From contig NW_020312082.1 in assembly GCF_002999335.1 (NCBI RefSeq), forward strand, positions 43,870 through 107,869: 64,000 bases of DNA, in the 5' to 3' direction. Positions 52,735-64,000 of the stretch are shown in pieces. Source of the stretch: Cyclospora cayetanensis. Taxonomy: Eukaryota; Apicomplexa; Conoidasida; Eucoccidiorida; Eimeriidae. A model generated the notes under the pieces. The model did no database searches. It worked only from the letters and a program-made list of their open reading frames with translations, and was not told the DNA's origin. The position numbers and the translations under genes are program-made. Each line of letters begins with the position of its first letter. Position 1 is the first letter of the stretch.

Positions 52735-55227
52735 ATGGACGCCTCGCTCGAGCCCGCAGCGAGGCCCCCTACGGGCAGCCTTGCTGATTTCTTTCCTGAG
52801 AGAAGAGATCCATCGACTTCTGGTGGTGGTTTGGGCGCTTCCCCCTCCGTCTGCGACACCCCTACACCACGCGCAACGCCCCCCGGAGTAGCAGCAGCAG
52901 CAGCAGCTCAAGACACTCAAACGCATGACGAGGTGGCAACACGTACAAGCCACGGGAGCAGCAGTAATATGCCACCCTCCAGCTCAGGGGCCCCACACCG
53001 CAGCCCTTCCTCTCCTACCAGCGGAGGGGGAGTGGAGGCTGCAGCAGCACCTGCAGCAGCAGCCCCCGCTGTAGCTGCAGCAGCATCCCCCGCTGCAGCT
53101 GCGAGTACCAGTGATGATGGAGAAGCAGCAGCAGCAGCAGCCCCCTCACCAGCACCCGCAGGAATAGCAGCAGCAGAAGCAGCAGAAGCAGAAGCAGCAG
53201 AAGCAGAAGCAGCAGAAGCAGAAGCAGCAGCAGCAGAAGCAGCAGCAGCAACAATCGAAGAGGAGTCAGGGAGCGACGAGTCCGATGTCAATGAAGTTCC
53301 CATTGAAGGATCCGCGGGAGCCGTCCCCCCCCCCTCCATTGCTCGCGCAGGATCCATGCGCAGCAGCAGCAGCAGCCCTGAGCTCCAGCCGTCGGAGCAG
53401 CAGCTCGAGCAGCAGCAGACACCGCAACAGCAGCAGGAGCAGCAGCAGCAGCAGGTGAGCTGTCCAGAGTGCCGCGTCATGTTCGCGCCTCATGAGCTGG
53501 CAGATCATCTCTTTTCACATGCAATCGACGTTCTACAGCAGCGGGCTCCCCGCAGCAGCAACTTGGGTGGCGTCGCTTACAGTAATTACAACAGCAACGA
53601 AACGACGACGACGACCACTACTACCAGCAGCAGCAGCAGCAGCATTAGGCGGCCTGCACAGATACAGCGCACCCGCTCTGTTGGCGTGGGGAATGCAGCT
53701 TCCATTTCTCCGATTTCTGTCCCCTCGCGCACGGCTTCAGGGGCCCCTTCGACAGCTCTGCATACAGTGCATCACAGAACTGTCGGTGCTCATGAGGGAT
53801 CCTTGCTGAGCTTCGCCGGATCTCGCGGCTCGATCGCCTCGTCGTTTGCTGCAGCAGCAGCAGCTGCTACTGCCTCGGCTTCGCCCCTCCAGCGTGTGCT
53901 CAGTCACAGCGCTCCAGCCTCGCAGCATCAGCTTCCCCGGCTGTACGAGGGGAGTGGAACTGACCTCCCTCAGTCGCAGCATCGCACACGGTACACCGCA
54001 GCAGCAGCAGCAGCGCGGCGACTGGAATCGCAGTCCCCTGCTCGCAGCGGCAGCGGCCAGTTCGGCATGCACGCTCCTGCGAGCCGCCTCTCGACGGAGT
54101 CTGCTCGGAGCGAAGCGGCGCGTGCTCGGCTCCAGCAGCAGCAGCAGCAGCTGTACATTGAGCGCAGGCAGGATAGCAGGCAAATGCGGGAGTGTCTTAG
54201 GGGCCCCGGAGCATACGACTCCGAGAGAGGGTCACCTGGGGGGCCCCCCGAGCTTCACAGAGAAAGGCGAGAGGTGCTGCGCTACCCCGAGATGGTGCGA
54301 GGAGGCTCCTTGAATTTGGGAGCTTCCAGGGGGGGAGGAGCACGAGGGGGCCTCTACGTGGAAGACTCCGAGGGGCCCCCGTCGGGGCACACCCTGCAGC
54401 GGACTTACAGTGAACAGCTGCACGATTATCCCGTGGAGGCTTCTGCGGCTTCCCAAGTGCTCACTGGCAGAGCGTCGGAGAGTTCGTTGGAAGCAGGAGG
54501 CGGTTCGAGTGGCTGGATATACGCGCGGAGCAGCAGCAGCAGCCGCATTTCCCCCGGCACAATCGCCCCCACATGGGCAGAGGCGCTCATTGAAGAGGGG
54601 CTAGTGACACCAGCAGTGCCGCGTCGAGTTCTCCCTTCAGCTGCGCAACGGGTTGCAGCTAGCTACGAGAGGCCTCCTTGGACCCCTGTCGAGCGGCCTC
54701 GATCCTTGCAAGAGATACATGTGGAGGGGAGCCTGCAGCCTCGCTATTATTACGCCGGCGCGAGGGGCGCTTCTGGACGTCACGGAGGGGGGGGCCCCAT
54801 GAGTGCCTCCTACCACGGGGGCCCACTGGGGGGAGGCGCGCATGGGGGCCCCTCTGCCCGCGGACGAGTGGAGCCTTTGGCGTACCCTCACCCCCATGCC
54901 CACCTGCACCACCATCAGCAGCAACTGCAGCAGCAGCAGTATGAGGAAGAGCTGCGCGAGCGGCGCTTGGTAGATGCTTTCATTGAGTTCCTACCCACCA
55001 GCAAGTACGACTCGGAGCGGGGCAGTCGGCTGGATGCTGAACATAGGAAGTGCACGATTTGTTTCGATGAGTACGAAGGCGGAGAAACCCAAAGAAGGTT
55101 GCCCTGCACACATTCCTTCCATCAGCGCTGCATTGACTGCTGGCTGAAGAGAAGCACACTCTGTCCTATCTGCAAGCACGACCTCAGAACAGACATTGCT
55201 GCTGTCACTCAACAGGATTCGGACTGA
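52735..55227 (+). CDS. RING-H2 finger protein, putative E3 ubiquitin ligase, with long low-complexity tracts
   Basis: RING-H2 proteins recruit E2 enzymes and transfer ubiquitin. A single exon of 830 codons with a true ATG at 52735. The RING lies at residues 773-813: [28 protein letters not shown], giving the C3H2C3 ligands in correct spacing, followed by 17 residues. A small [20 protein letters not shown] motif at about residues 243-262 resembles a C2H2-type finger. The rest is low complexity: poly-Ala and Ala-Glu repeats (about residues 98-180), Ser and Gln runs, and a Gly-rich part (about 505-700). No membrane segment. Substrates are unknown. The minus strand is open over the Ala/Gln tracts only because of the repeats. 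Confidence 0.88.
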   Translation: MDASLEPAARPPTGSLADFFPERRDPSTSGGGLGASPSVCDTPTPRATPPGVAAAAAAQDTQTHDEVATRTSHGSSSNMPPSSSGAPHRSPSSPTSGGGVEAAAAPAAAAPAVAAAASPAAAASTSDDGEAAAAAAPSPAPAGIAAAEAAEAEAAEAEAAEAEAAAAEAAAATIEEESGSDESDVNEVPIEGSAGAVPPPSIARAGSMRSSSSSPELQPSEQQLEQQQTPQQQQEQQQQQVSCPECRVMFAPHELADHLFSHAIDVLQQRAPRSSNLGGVAYSNYNSNETTTTTTTTSSSSSSIRRPAQIQRTRSVGVGNAASISPISVPSRTASGAPSTALHTVHHRTVGAHEGSLLSFAGSRGSIASSFAAAAAAATASASPLQRVLSHSAPASQHQLPRLYEGSGTDLPQSQHRTRYTAAAAAARRLESQSPARSGSGQFGMHAPASRLSTESARSEAARARLQQQQQQLYIERRQDSRQMRECLRGPGAYDSERGSPGGPPELHRERREVLRYPEMVRGGSLNLGASRGGGARGGLYVEDSEGPPSGHTLQRTYSEQLHDYPVEASAASQVLTGRASESSLEAGGGSSGWIYARSSSSSRISPGTIAPTWAEALIEEGLVTPAVPRRVLPSAAQRVAASYERPPWTPVERPRSLQEIHVEGSLQPRYYYAGARGASGRHGGGGPMSASYHGGPLGGGAHGGPSARGRVEPLAYPHPHAHLHHHQQQLQQQQYEEELRERRLVDAFIEFLPTSKYDSERGSRLDAEHRKCTICFDEYEGGETQRRLPCTHSFHQRCIDCWLKRSTLCPICKHDLRTDIAAVTQQDSD
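53037..53252. repeat. GCA-rich coding microsatellite (poly-Ala / Ala-Glu)
   Basis: Near-continuous GCA/GCTGCA triplets, then a GCAGAA-type hexamer array at about 53165-53245 that encodes an alternating Ala-Glu-Ala pattern inside the RING gene. Confidence 0.9.
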
Positions 55228-57523
55228 AGACGGACGAGGTACACAGCAAGGGAAGTGTAAAAGAGAGAGGGCAGAGAGAGAGAGGTGCTGCGAAGGGGAC
55301 TGCAGGGAAGAAGGAATTAAAAAGCCCAAAGGCACGCAAGGTGAGGCACCAGAGCCTAGCGAACGAATTGCGGGAAAGGCATCCCAAGCCAGCAGGATGG
55401 CGGCGCCCAGAGGCGGGAGCACGTGGTGGAGAGTAGCAGAAAAATAAGAAGGGCTCGAAAAATCGCAAGACGGGAAGGATGGGAGGGACGGAAGGAAAGC
55501 AAGAGACACTCAAATGAAGTATGTACGGGCATAAATGGATACGGGAGGCAGCTCCCCTGGCCGCGAGCTGCCGTCTCTTATAGCACCCCGCCTAGCAGCT
55601 TGGTGTGCTCCGTTTCTTGTGGAGCGTTCGTGGCCTTTGAGGCTTCCAGTAATGATATAGGGGGCCCTACAGCCTTTGGCCAGTCTCCCGAATGCTTGGG
55701 GGTCTTTCCTCCCTCCCCCGGAGCAACAGGGAGGGATCTATTTGTTCTGCAGATGCGGGTGCTGCTGAGCAGTTTTGTTTGGCCGCGCTCTTAGCGGATG
55801 TGACGACAACGCCCGTATTCACGCAGGTCGTTTCCCTGGAAAGTGTCCCCCGTCAGTGGGCCCTTAGGTGGGGGCCCCTAAGAGGGCCTTCGGCTGAGAG
55901 CCCCCGTATCGGAGCTGCAGCGCAAAGCCGCATGTGTCGCTTAGAAGCCCCCACAGGAGCAGCAGTAATAACTGCGGCTGCTGCTTTTTGTCGCCTGAGC
56001 AGCAGCCTTCTTATTTCCTGTGCCTTCCCTATTGGTGCCTCACTGCCGTCGTGCATGGGTATCCCCCCGTGGGTTTGGGGTTCTCTTGTTTTGTCGTTAC
56101 CCTCGGCTCTTTGTTGACTGCCGCGGATTTCTGCAATGCAAGAATTTCCCGGACACGGGAATGCGGTTGCCCTGTACGGATTTTCCTCGCATCAGCTGCG
56201 TTCGTAAACGTACAGTTGGATGTGTGTGTAGACAACCATAGATTTATGTGCATCTGGGTGCATGATTGTGTTTATCGACATAAATACAGCCGATTCGCTC
56301 TGGTGTACACGATACATGTGTTGCTTCAGGTTGTCACGCTACTGAGTGCCCATCATCTGCATGCACATTTGAATCGAGGCACTTGTACGTGTTGCCGCGT
56401 TAGACCCGACGACGTATGCAGTGCTTTGAGGAAAAAAACGCGCACTACTCTGTCAGTCAGTTTTGTCAAAGGGAGCAGACATGTAGGAAAATTAGGCTCC
56501 ACTAATCTGCTACCTCAGCATGTTTCCATTCTTTGCTTTTACTGACGTCCTTAATCGGCTGTCAACAAGAGCTTTGGCCGTTATTTTAATTCTCTGTTTG
56601 GCGCTCCATGCTAGCACATTCCATTGCTATTTACGTTTGCAAACATTGGAGGAAAGCTGCATTTTAGCTCTTGCGCTTTAATGCGTTCCGTTGGATCCGG
56701 ACGCCTCGTGATCGAGGCATGATACAAAGAGACAGTAAACTTTTGCTCTGCATTAATCCTCCAAATGAACAGATCTAAGCACAAAATGGATGTTAGTAGC
56801 AGCGCGTGATTAAAAGACAAACAGTTCACCAGGGTATCGGTAGTTTCTGGTAGCCGAAGGCCGAAATTTACGCTAGGAATTGCCACGCACTGCAGGAATA
56901 GGGACTGGCGCTACGAGAGGAGGCGTTGCTTCGCGGGATGTGACTCGCTTAGGTAAGCAAAGTAAGGGAGAAAAAGAGGCAGAAGTAGGCGCAGCCTGTG
57001 AGGAACTGTGCCTGAAGCCTGAACAGCAAGCGTAGTCGCTGTCCGTAACTGCCTTGAAGTGGGTAAGCATCTCCGTTGACTGCAAAAGGGCTCAGGCACA
57101 TGATGCCCATGACTAGTTGTTTTGAATTACATACAGGCGAAGCAAGCAACGAAGGTTAGAAGCCGCTTATCTTTCAATAAACTGCATTCGGGGGCTCACC
57201 GTGGAGCCGATCAGCTATGCATACACTCGAGTAAAAAGGACCCACTTTGAAATATTGTTTGTCTGCATGTTTCTATTTTTATTTGGGGATTTATTTGGTG
57301 CTGCTACGAGTCGACTGCTTGTGGCTGCCGCTAGAGTGGTGGCGTCGGCTTCACCTCGTATGGCCCCAAAGCCAAGGTTAACACTGCCCGTGTCTGAAGG
57401 CATGCATCTCACCATAGGCTGTTGTTCCCCTGGCTAGTTTCTTTACCCGCTGTCTTTGCTGCAGTAAAAGACTCAGATTCAAATGCAGGCGCTTCTTTCT
57501 GGTCGCGTGTAAGCACATAGCGG
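55228..57523. other. Intergenic; no gene supported
   Basis: The first 250 bases are purine-rich (GGAAG, GAGAG) and may be the RING 3' UTR. The remainder has only short frames without domains. Confidence 0.4.
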
Positions 57524-59170
57524 ATGGGGTCGGCCAGCCGTTTCGTAGCACGCGCGCAGAGGCTGCAGCAGATGCTGTTGCTCTTCCTGCTGCTGGTCCT
57601 GCCTCTCTGGCTGTTCCTCTCGACGGCATCGTCGTTCGCTACTCTCGCTGCCCCTGGCAATCCGGAGCAGCGGCAATCCCTCCACAGTCATGATGAACGC
57701 GAACGGCTGCAAGAACCTCCGGCTGAGCACCAAGAGGAGCAGCAGTGGCTTGCGCGTAATTCAACTTATCTGTCGGCTTTGACTGCGTTGCGCGCTTCTT
57801 CGCTCTCTTCTTTGCACGCCGTTGTGGTGTCCACTTCCCGTCACTGGCAAAACTACCGGCATGCAGCCAATGCACTCTCCTTCTACTCTATTTTGAAGCA
57901 GCAGGGCCTAAGGGACTCGAACATCGTGCTCATGCTTGCCGGGGCTGACGGGCCCTGTACTGCCAGAAACCCTTTTCCTGCTGGGGTGTACAGACACCCC
58001 AGCCGAAAGCACAACCTCTTCGGAGGGCACAACATCTGCGCAGAGAAACTCAAAAGGCGCATTCAGCAACGCATCGAGAAGCAACACCAAGATCAGGAGG
58101 GGCCACAGGAGCAGCATCAGGACTTACATGCAGAGATTTTCTCTTCCCGTAGTTTTTCCAAGTGCGCTGCGGGGGCATTGGGGTGGGAGGGAGCTGAAGT
58201 CGACTACGGAGGAGATGACGTGACAGTGGCAGCCCTTTTAGGGGTTCTTACGGGGATGCAGCCTCCCCAAACCCCCAGAAAGAGGCGCCTTCACAGCGAC
58301 CAGGAGAGTGGCGTGATCGTGTTTCTGTCTGGCCACGGGGGCGACCCTTTTTTGAAGTTTAGCGATTGGGAGGTGCTTCAACAGCAGCAGCTGAGTGATG
58401 CAGTCGCAATAATGGCTTCTTTGGGGCGTTTTAAGCGGATGCTGCTAATTGCTGAGACCTGCCAGGCCGCCACGCTGCTTGCAGGTGTGCAGACACCTGG
58501 CGTGCTGCGAATCTCTTCCTCCCTCAAGGGAGAAAGCAGCTATTCCTACGGGGGAGACTTCCTCATGGGGGCGTCGCTGATTGACAGGTGGACTCATTCT
58601 GTGAATAACTTTTTGTACAAACAAGCAAACGCCGACTTTGCTGCGGTAGCGGCTAGCGCTTTCTCAACTGAGAACGACGTTTGCACGAACAGCAGTGAAT
58701 GTAGCGGCAACAGCAGCAGCGAGTACATCGGAAGAATGGGTGTGGGTCGTTTGTTACCGCCAGTATCCTCCCTCCTGGAGAGCTTGGAGCCGTCTTTTTT
58801 AATGTCGCATTGCGGCGTCGAGGAGGAAAGAGTTCCCGGGGTCCGCCTCCCCTCACTTACTGAGCATCCATTGGAGGATTTTTTTTCAGAAAGAAAGAAG
58901 CCATATGCATTCAATTTCAGGTACCCGCTTGCGCCTGCCGGTGGTAGCCAGGCTGCAGAAGCACAGATTGGAGCAGCAAGACCGCTTGCACTCTGGAGCT
59001 CTGACGCAATCAGATTTATGCCCCTACTCAATGCCCTAACCCGCCAGCAACAAATGCGCGAGCAGCAACCCCAACAGCTGCAGCTCTTTGGCGCTGTGAG
59101 TCTTTGGACGGCGCCAGTCGGTGTTGCTCTTGCGGGCATCGTCTGTCTTGCAACTGCCTCTCTTCTCTAA
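57524..59170 (+). CDS. GPI8: GPI-anchor transamidase catalytic subunit GPI8/PIG-K (family C13)
   Basis: It cleaves the C-terminal GPI signal and transfers the anchor in the ER; coccidian surface antigens depend on it. One exon of 548 codons with a true ATG. An N-terminal signal/anchor (LLLFLLLVLPLWLFLS) is followed by the C13 core: VVVSTSRHWQNYRHAANALS, VLMLAGADGPCTARNPFP, EVDYGGDDVTVAALLGVLTG, the catalytic His271 in SGHGGD and Cys313 in ETCQAA, then the conserved YGGDFLMGASLIDRWT part. A hydrophobic C-terminal helix ends the protein (VGVALAGIVCLATASLL). It is longer than typical GPI8 (about 400) through a Gln-rich insert at residues about 185-210 and a long segment before the last helix. 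The catalytic dyad is intact. Confidence 0.95.
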   Translation: MGSASRFVARAQRLQQMLLLFLLLVLPLWLFLSTASSFATLAAPGNPEQRQSLHSHDERERLQEPPAEHQEEQQWLARNSTYLSALTALRASSLSSLHAVVVSTSRHWQNYRHAANALSFYSILKQQGLRDSNIVLMLAGADGPCTARNPFPAGVYRHPSRKHNLFGGHNICAEKLKRRIQQRIEKQHQDQEGPQEQHQDLHAEIFSSRSFSKCAAGALGWEGAEVDYGGDDVTVAALLGVLTGMQPPQTPRKRRLHSDQESGVIVFLSGHGGDPFLKFSDWEVLQQQQLSDAVAIMASLGRFKRMLLIAETCQAATLLAGVQTPGVLRISSSLKGESSYSYGGDFLMGASLIDRWTHSVNNFLYKQANADFAAVAASAFSTENDVCTNSSECSGNSSSEYIGRMGVGRLLPPVSSLLESLEPSFLMSHCGVEEERVPGVRLPSLTEHPLEDFFSERKKPYAFNFRYPLAPAGGSQAAEAQIGAARPLALWSSDAIRFMPLLNALTRQQQMREQQPQQLQLFGAVSLWTAPVGVALAGIVCLATASLL

Positions 59171-59611
59171 TGTACAGAAGCTTTAGACTCTAGAGCGTGT
59201 GCAAACTCCATGCGCCAAACACCTAATCTTTAACGGTATACTGCAGTACATCCTTCACCTCAAGTGCCACTAATGCAAAACACGCGAATCCGCCGGCTTT
59301 GCACCTTGAGCCTTCGGCCATGATAAACTGCAGTTTTGCCGAGAGAGAAACGCTCGACGAATACGAGACCAAAGAGTACCCCCAGGCTCCGAGGCTTCTG
59401 CTGCGGAGCCCTCCAAGCTTTCGCTACATTACAGCCTTATACACCATCCTGCTGTTCACATGCTCCTCGATTGTGATACCTTTGTCTGCTCGATATAGCA
59501 ACCAGTACGCAATTTGAGCTCTGGGATGCAGTTTCTGCCGCCGCTTAGACAAGCAAACCCCTACACACATATTTGTGTATATATATGCTAAAAATACATG
59601 TGTACTTTGTG

Positions 59612-59659
<48 letters not shown>

Positions 59660-60505
59660 ACGGGATGCATGTGGAGGCATGTGCATGCGTATACACAGGT
59701 ACGTGAATACCTGTGCCCCTACAGGAGTTCAAGTGTACGGGGATGTATATTGATGTACGCCGACATGCATATACATGTACGCACGCACAGATAGAGGTGT
59801 ATTCATTGGTGTATGCATGCACACGGAGGTCATCACATATATATGCATGCATGCGTATATATGTACTTAACTTGCTACATCTGCATATCAGCATACATAA
59901 ACACACTTCAGCGTATGCAAACACCAAACATAGAAACGTGCAAGCAGGTTGCACAGCACCTGGAGGCAGCGCGCCACCAAGTGTACATACATCCCGAATG
60001 CAATAGGCAGCAACACTACCAAATGAGAGCCACATAATGTTCGAGACTCTCGAAAGTTAAGACAGGTCCGTGCAGACGGATCCTCAAATTTTATACGACT
60101 CGTAGTAACACTTCACACTCGTGCTCACACACAGGCAGGAATTCACTGGTGCACCAACGCCCAGGTGCTGTACTGTCACGCCTGTCGCAGTTGCAGCAGC
60201 ACCTTCAACCTTGGCGCCAGCTACCACAGTTCTTTCCTTGCTGTTACTCTACTTTCTGCAGCAGCAAGTGCTGCTGCAGAAGTTCCCACGGCTGTTGGAG
60301 CTGGAGAGGCGAAAGCTGCTGTCGATGCGCTAAGCTTCTGGCTCGCTCTCGCAGTCTTGATACACTCTACGAACACCACGCGTGGTGATTGAACACGGCG
60401 TCACCTGCACAGATACCACCAAACTTCAAAAGCTAATTCACAACCTTGAACAACAACACCAAAGGGGAAAGCTGCATGAGGGCCCCTTCCTAGTGTACAT
60501 ACGCC
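59171..60505. other. Intergenic, tail-to-tail (GPI8 / VID27); simple repeats only
   Basis: It holds a TA microsatellite and surrounding TATA/CATG-rich sequence. The frames across it are made by the repeats. Confidence 0.5.
59617..59655. repeat. (TA)n microsatellite
   Basis: About 19 uninterrupted TA units, flanked by TATG/CATA-rich sequence out to about 59860. Confidence 0.95.
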
Positions 60506-63500
60506 CTAGCGCACCATGAGGACCGCCTCTCTATCTCCAGCCTCAAAGAAGGCGAGATCCTTGATGTAGTCACTGATTCTCCGAATTTGGTAAGCGTCAG
60601 TCTTGCCGTTCTTCACGGCTCTGAGATAACTCGAACACTCGAGAACGACCCTAAGCTTGGTGGTACACCCACACGCCCCCCATATTAAAAGTCTGTCCCT
60701 CCCTTTTTTCCCTTCTCTAACGCCCTTCTTGCTCATTGTATCCGTGCATATAATGCAGGCTCTGCTCCTATAGGGAAAAGTGCGGCCTTGAAGGTTTGGC
60801 TCACACGAAATCCCAGATAATAACGAGGTTGTTGGTGCTTGTAACGATGTGTTGTTCCTTCGCGTCAAAGACGGCCGTCTTAAAAGCGCAGGTTTGCAGG
60901 TTGAAGCGACTGACATCCTCCAAGCTCAAGCGCAGTAGTATGGGCTTTGGCTTGAGGGCCCCCAAGGGAGAAGTAAATCCCGTCTTGGCACTCCCTTGGA
61001 GGCGTACTGGGTAGAGGAGCAAGTATCGTGCGCAAGTCGCTGCAGCGCAAATCACTAGAAGAGAAACCTAGGGATCTCGGAAGGAGGCAGCGTCAATAAA
61101 AGCGTGCAGCCTGAGGTGTTCATACAGCCTGAGGTCCAAGTTTGCGCTGATCAAGGGCTGTAATAGGGTGGATTCGAGTATACGGGCACCCATTTCGTAT
61201 GCGTTCAGTGCATGCGTGCTGGCTGTACACTGCGCGTGCATGCCGTGACTAACCCATGGCGATCGCTCCCTGCAACATTTTTCGGGGTTTCATGCTCAAT
61301 TTACGGGTCCGATACGCGCTGCAGCTAAGCGTTCAGGGTTCGAGAAAACTGACCTAGAATCCAAGCTCCGTCTTTAGTCACGGCGATGTGGAGAATTGGA
61401 TCTCCGAAAGCGTTCAATTGTGTTTTCGCCCTTTTAAAAGAGCCCTCGCTGTTTGTTTTCCCATCGTATAGGCGCAAGACTCCCTTTCCGCTTCCCAACA
61501 CCAGATGGCCTTCAGCGTTCGTTGCTGTACAGACACCCCACCCCGCGAAGCACATGGACAAACACCCATACACACACAAGCATACACATGACCATTCACA
61601 CCCCTTATTGGAAAGCACGCATTTTAAACGCTTAAATTGACTCCACAGTTCATAAAAACCAAATGTTCCCAACCCGAATTCCTATTCCTTCATTAGAAGC
61701 CGTTTCTCCCTTTTGAAGTGCTCACCCCACGACGCGCCGACCTATTTCTTTATGGCTAGCAAGCGTTCACAGTGTATGCGATTTCAAGGATCGTGGTCTC
61801 TGTGAGGGTTCCTAGCATGGCGTGCTTACCACCACAAGAGAACCCTTGATTTTGGGAGTAGGTGTACGAGTGCTTCCTGGCCGACCCTCCTTTAACTCGG
61901 GTGTCGATACAGAAAAAGGCCTTTGAATTGAGACCAATAAATGTTGGGTCTGACAGACCCTTTGACTCTGAAGTCGCTGGCAAGATGTGCTCGAGCTGCA
62001 CACCAGCATCACACATAGCGAAAACTTTGCAGCCACGAGGCTTCACAAGAAACAGCCGCACGCGGCAGGCAACCGCAATGCAGACACCACAACCTCAGAC
62101 AACTCATGAACCCCAACAGCTCCGACAGCACACCCCTGCTGAGACAGGCTTTCCACTAGCAATAGATGCCTTAGTTCCAACTGTTGAGCGCGAAGAGGTC
62201 CTGCTGCCGCCATTAGTCTCCCTGCGTCGCTCATCAGGAGTGCCCTTTCTTACGATTCTAAAAGTGCCAGAGCGTGCTCTCATGGCACGATGTTTCTCAT
62301 GGTGACTGGGAAACAGCTGCCTCACGGGGGCAAGCCACAGGCCTGAGTAGACTCTTTCCTTACTTGCGCATCCACTGAAATGCGGTCGGTGATGCGCTGT
62401 GTTTCCAAGTCGAAGAGAAGCGGATATGCAGAGGAGGAAGAGGACGAAGCCTCATCCAACAAAATCAAACGTTCTTCCTAAAATCAGAAGTGAAGGGCCC
62501 GCAAAAGAAGCACTTCCCAACAGTCGGCGGAAAATGCTTGCAGCGCACACCCTGAGTGTCAAAGAGCCGCTATTAGCGACACTGGCAAGACAAGCTCCAT
62601 GGACGCATTTATATAGATAAATAGGTACATAAATACATATGCACATATATATATGCATATGTATACATGGAGAGATAGATAGATAGATTGATTGATTGAG
62701 AGAGAGACAGAGAGAGACAGAGAGAGAGATAGACAGAGAGAGGGAGAGAAAGAGATAGAGAGATAGAGAGAAGCTTATTAAGACGCCAGCGTAGCATTGC
62801 TGGGGGTACGTTGCCGGCAAGGAGGCTGGAAGCAGGAGGGCAAAGCTGATGCGAAAATTCCCAATCCAGAACGACTAGCTGCAAAGGCCAGATCCAGCAA
62901 GCCTATCGGGATGTGCGCGTGGTTGCTCACGCAAGAATGAAGCATTGCGGCGGATGGCTGGATAGGCTTCCCCTGCAGATTGAGCTAGACAACAAAGAGG
63001 CACCCACCAGCCACCAGCGCACACCGTCGAAATAAGGGCATGCGTTGAAAGGGTTACTGTGACAAGAACCCATGCGCAGCATGCAGCCAAAAGCTATTTT
63101 GCGTCAGTGCGAGCAGCGGCAAGGGAAGCAAGCAGCAGCATGCCTTGCAACGAGCACTCTCACTCACTTTGGATCCATCGATGGTAGCCACTACTGAAGG
63201 CTGGCCTTCTGCGTCGAACCTGCGTAGGAAAGGAGCCAGCAAACCGTTGGTGACTGCAGGTGTGCATGCACGAACGATGTTTGGCTGCGCTGAGGCATGC
63301 TTTTGGCAGTTGTCTTAAGCCGCTTCTGGGGTGTCGTGTAGGCTGCATGCGCGTGTGTTCACGCGTGGGGAGCTTGAAGGGTTGCGGCTTGCCAAATCTG
63401 TCCTCCTGGAGGCTGCTGCCTATGTCGATCGAGGCGTGCGAAGAAGGCTATGCTACGTCGTGCTGTTAAGTGCTTAGAACCCGAAAGCTGCGTGAGTCGG

Positions 63501-63780
63501 GGGTAATGTATCACCTGAGAACCTGCATGTCTCGTTTTCTCCCTTGGCTAGGACTGCTTCCAACTCGAAACACCACAGCGCGCTGAGCTCCAGCTTCTAA
63601 CATTTCGTTCACCATCGAATTGGAGGTTGAGCGAAGTAGATCCCTGCAAAAGCAACAGTTCACGAAAAAGATGCCCCCACAGCCTGGGGTAGTGTCAAAA
63701 AGCAGATGTCATGATCAGGATCCATCCACTGACCAGCCTCCTTCAACAGTGGCTGCCTGATGTCAACCTCAAAACTTTCG
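60506..63780 (-). CDS. VID27-family protein (5' end not resolved)
   Basis: VID27 proteins of fungi and plants carry a C-terminal beta-propeller; the yeast member is linked to vacuolar import and degradation of a gluconeogenic enzyme. Exons: 63172 to about 63221 (FDAEGQPSVVATIDGSK), 62931-62972 (GKPIQPSAAMLH), from about 62085 down to 61833 (VRLFLVKPRGCKVF; LSDPTFIGLNSKAFFCIDTR), 61354-61524 (TNAEGHLVLGSGKGVLRLYDG; GDPILHIAVTKDGAWIL), 60805-61054 (FKTAVFDAKEQHIVTSTNNLVIIWDF), 60506-60620 (ending EAVLMVR, stop TAG). The DPTFIGL, GSGKGVLRLYD and DGAWIL blocks are the family signature, and the last junctions agree in phase. More 5' exons probably lie at 63520-63780 (for example FEVDIRQPLLKEAG) and perhaps beyond the window. 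Its function in apicomplexans is not known to me. Confidence 0.82.
62673..62772. repeat. GATA / GA-rich microsatellite
   Basis: Tandem GATA and GATT units pass into GAGAGACA-type repeats. It lies in an intron of the VID27-family gene. Confidence 0.9.
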
Positions 63781-63822
63781 TCCCCCTTCACTGTTCAGCT
63801 GCATGCTCCCATCAATGCACCA

Positions 63823-63948
63823 AAGAGAGACAGAGAGAAAGAGACACACAGAGAGAAAGAGACACACAGACAGACAGACACACAGGCAAACACAGACACA
63901 TACACAGACAGACAAACACTCACACAAACACAGACAGACACACATAGA

Positions 63949-64000
<52 letters not shown>
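63823..64000. repeat. Compound GA/CAGA/CA microsatellite at the right edge
   Basis: It begins as GAGA/CACAGA repeats and ends as an uninterrupted CA run from about 63951 to the window end. It probably continues outside. Confidence 0.95.

Noticed and set aside
52917..53480. Minus-strand Leu/Cys/Ala frames opposite the RING gene
   Set aside because: They exist only because GCA/CAG repeats are open on both strands.
63769..63999. Cys/Val and Ser/Leu frames at the right edge
   Set aside because: They are translations of the CA/GA microsatellite.

Overview
The window looks like nuclear DNA of a coccidian apicomplexan, most likely an Eimeriidae member (Eimeria or Cyclospora; I cannot separate them from sequence alone). 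The reasons are CAG/GCA-driven runs of Gln, Ala and Ser in several proteins, many small spliced exons, telomere-like CCCTAAA motifs in introns, microsatellites, and genes such as an apicoplast-type triosephosphate isomerase with a bipartite leader. There are no operons, ribosome binding sites or prokaryotic features. Most genes were rebuilt from short exons by matching reading phase across splice sites and by recognising protein families.

Layout: (1) 1.4-9.4 kb (+), a calpain-family protein with a degenerate CysPc domain and two C2L (domain III) modules. (2) 10.0-13.7 kb (-), a plant-type GH13 alpha-amylase preceded by two fibronectin III domains, convergent with the calpain; candidate 5' exons run up to a signal peptide at 16.6 kb. 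(3) 16.8-18.7 kb (+), a Gln/Ala-rich protein of unknown function. (4) 19.4-21.8 kb (-), an organellar ribosomal protein bL19. (5) 23.7-27.2 kb (-), an ankyrin-repeat DHHC palmitoyltransferase of the HIP14/Akr1 type. (6) 29.4-30.6 kb (-), a PPP1R42-like leucine-rich-repeat protein. (7) 31.4-36.0 kb (-), the mRNA m6A methyltransferase METTL3 with a 436-residue Gln-rich first exon. (8) 39.7-42.6 kb (-), triosephosphate isomerase with signal and transit peptide. (9) 43.2-47.1 kb (+), divergent from it, an unidentified protein with a similar leader. (10) 52.7-55.2 kb (+), an intronless RING-H2 protein with long low-complexity tracts. (11) 57.5-59.2 kb (+), the GPI transamidase catalytic subunit GPI8. 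(12) 60.5 kb to about the right edge (-), a VID27-family protein whose 5' end is not resolved or lies outside.

The genes do not form one pathway. They cover carbohydrate metabolism (amylase, apicoplast TPI), RNA modification (METTL3), protein lipidation and GPI anchoring (DHHC, GPI8), organelle translation (bL19) and regulated proteolysis or its pseudo-enzyme form (calpain). The most notable observations are that two of the three catalytic residues of the calpain are replaced (Cys to His, His to Arg, Asn kept), and that several introns appear to use GC instead of GT donors, three of them in the TPI gene alone. Long stretches at about 21.8-23.7, 27.2-29.4, 36.0-39.7, 47.1-52.7 and 55.2-57.5 kb hold no gene I can support.
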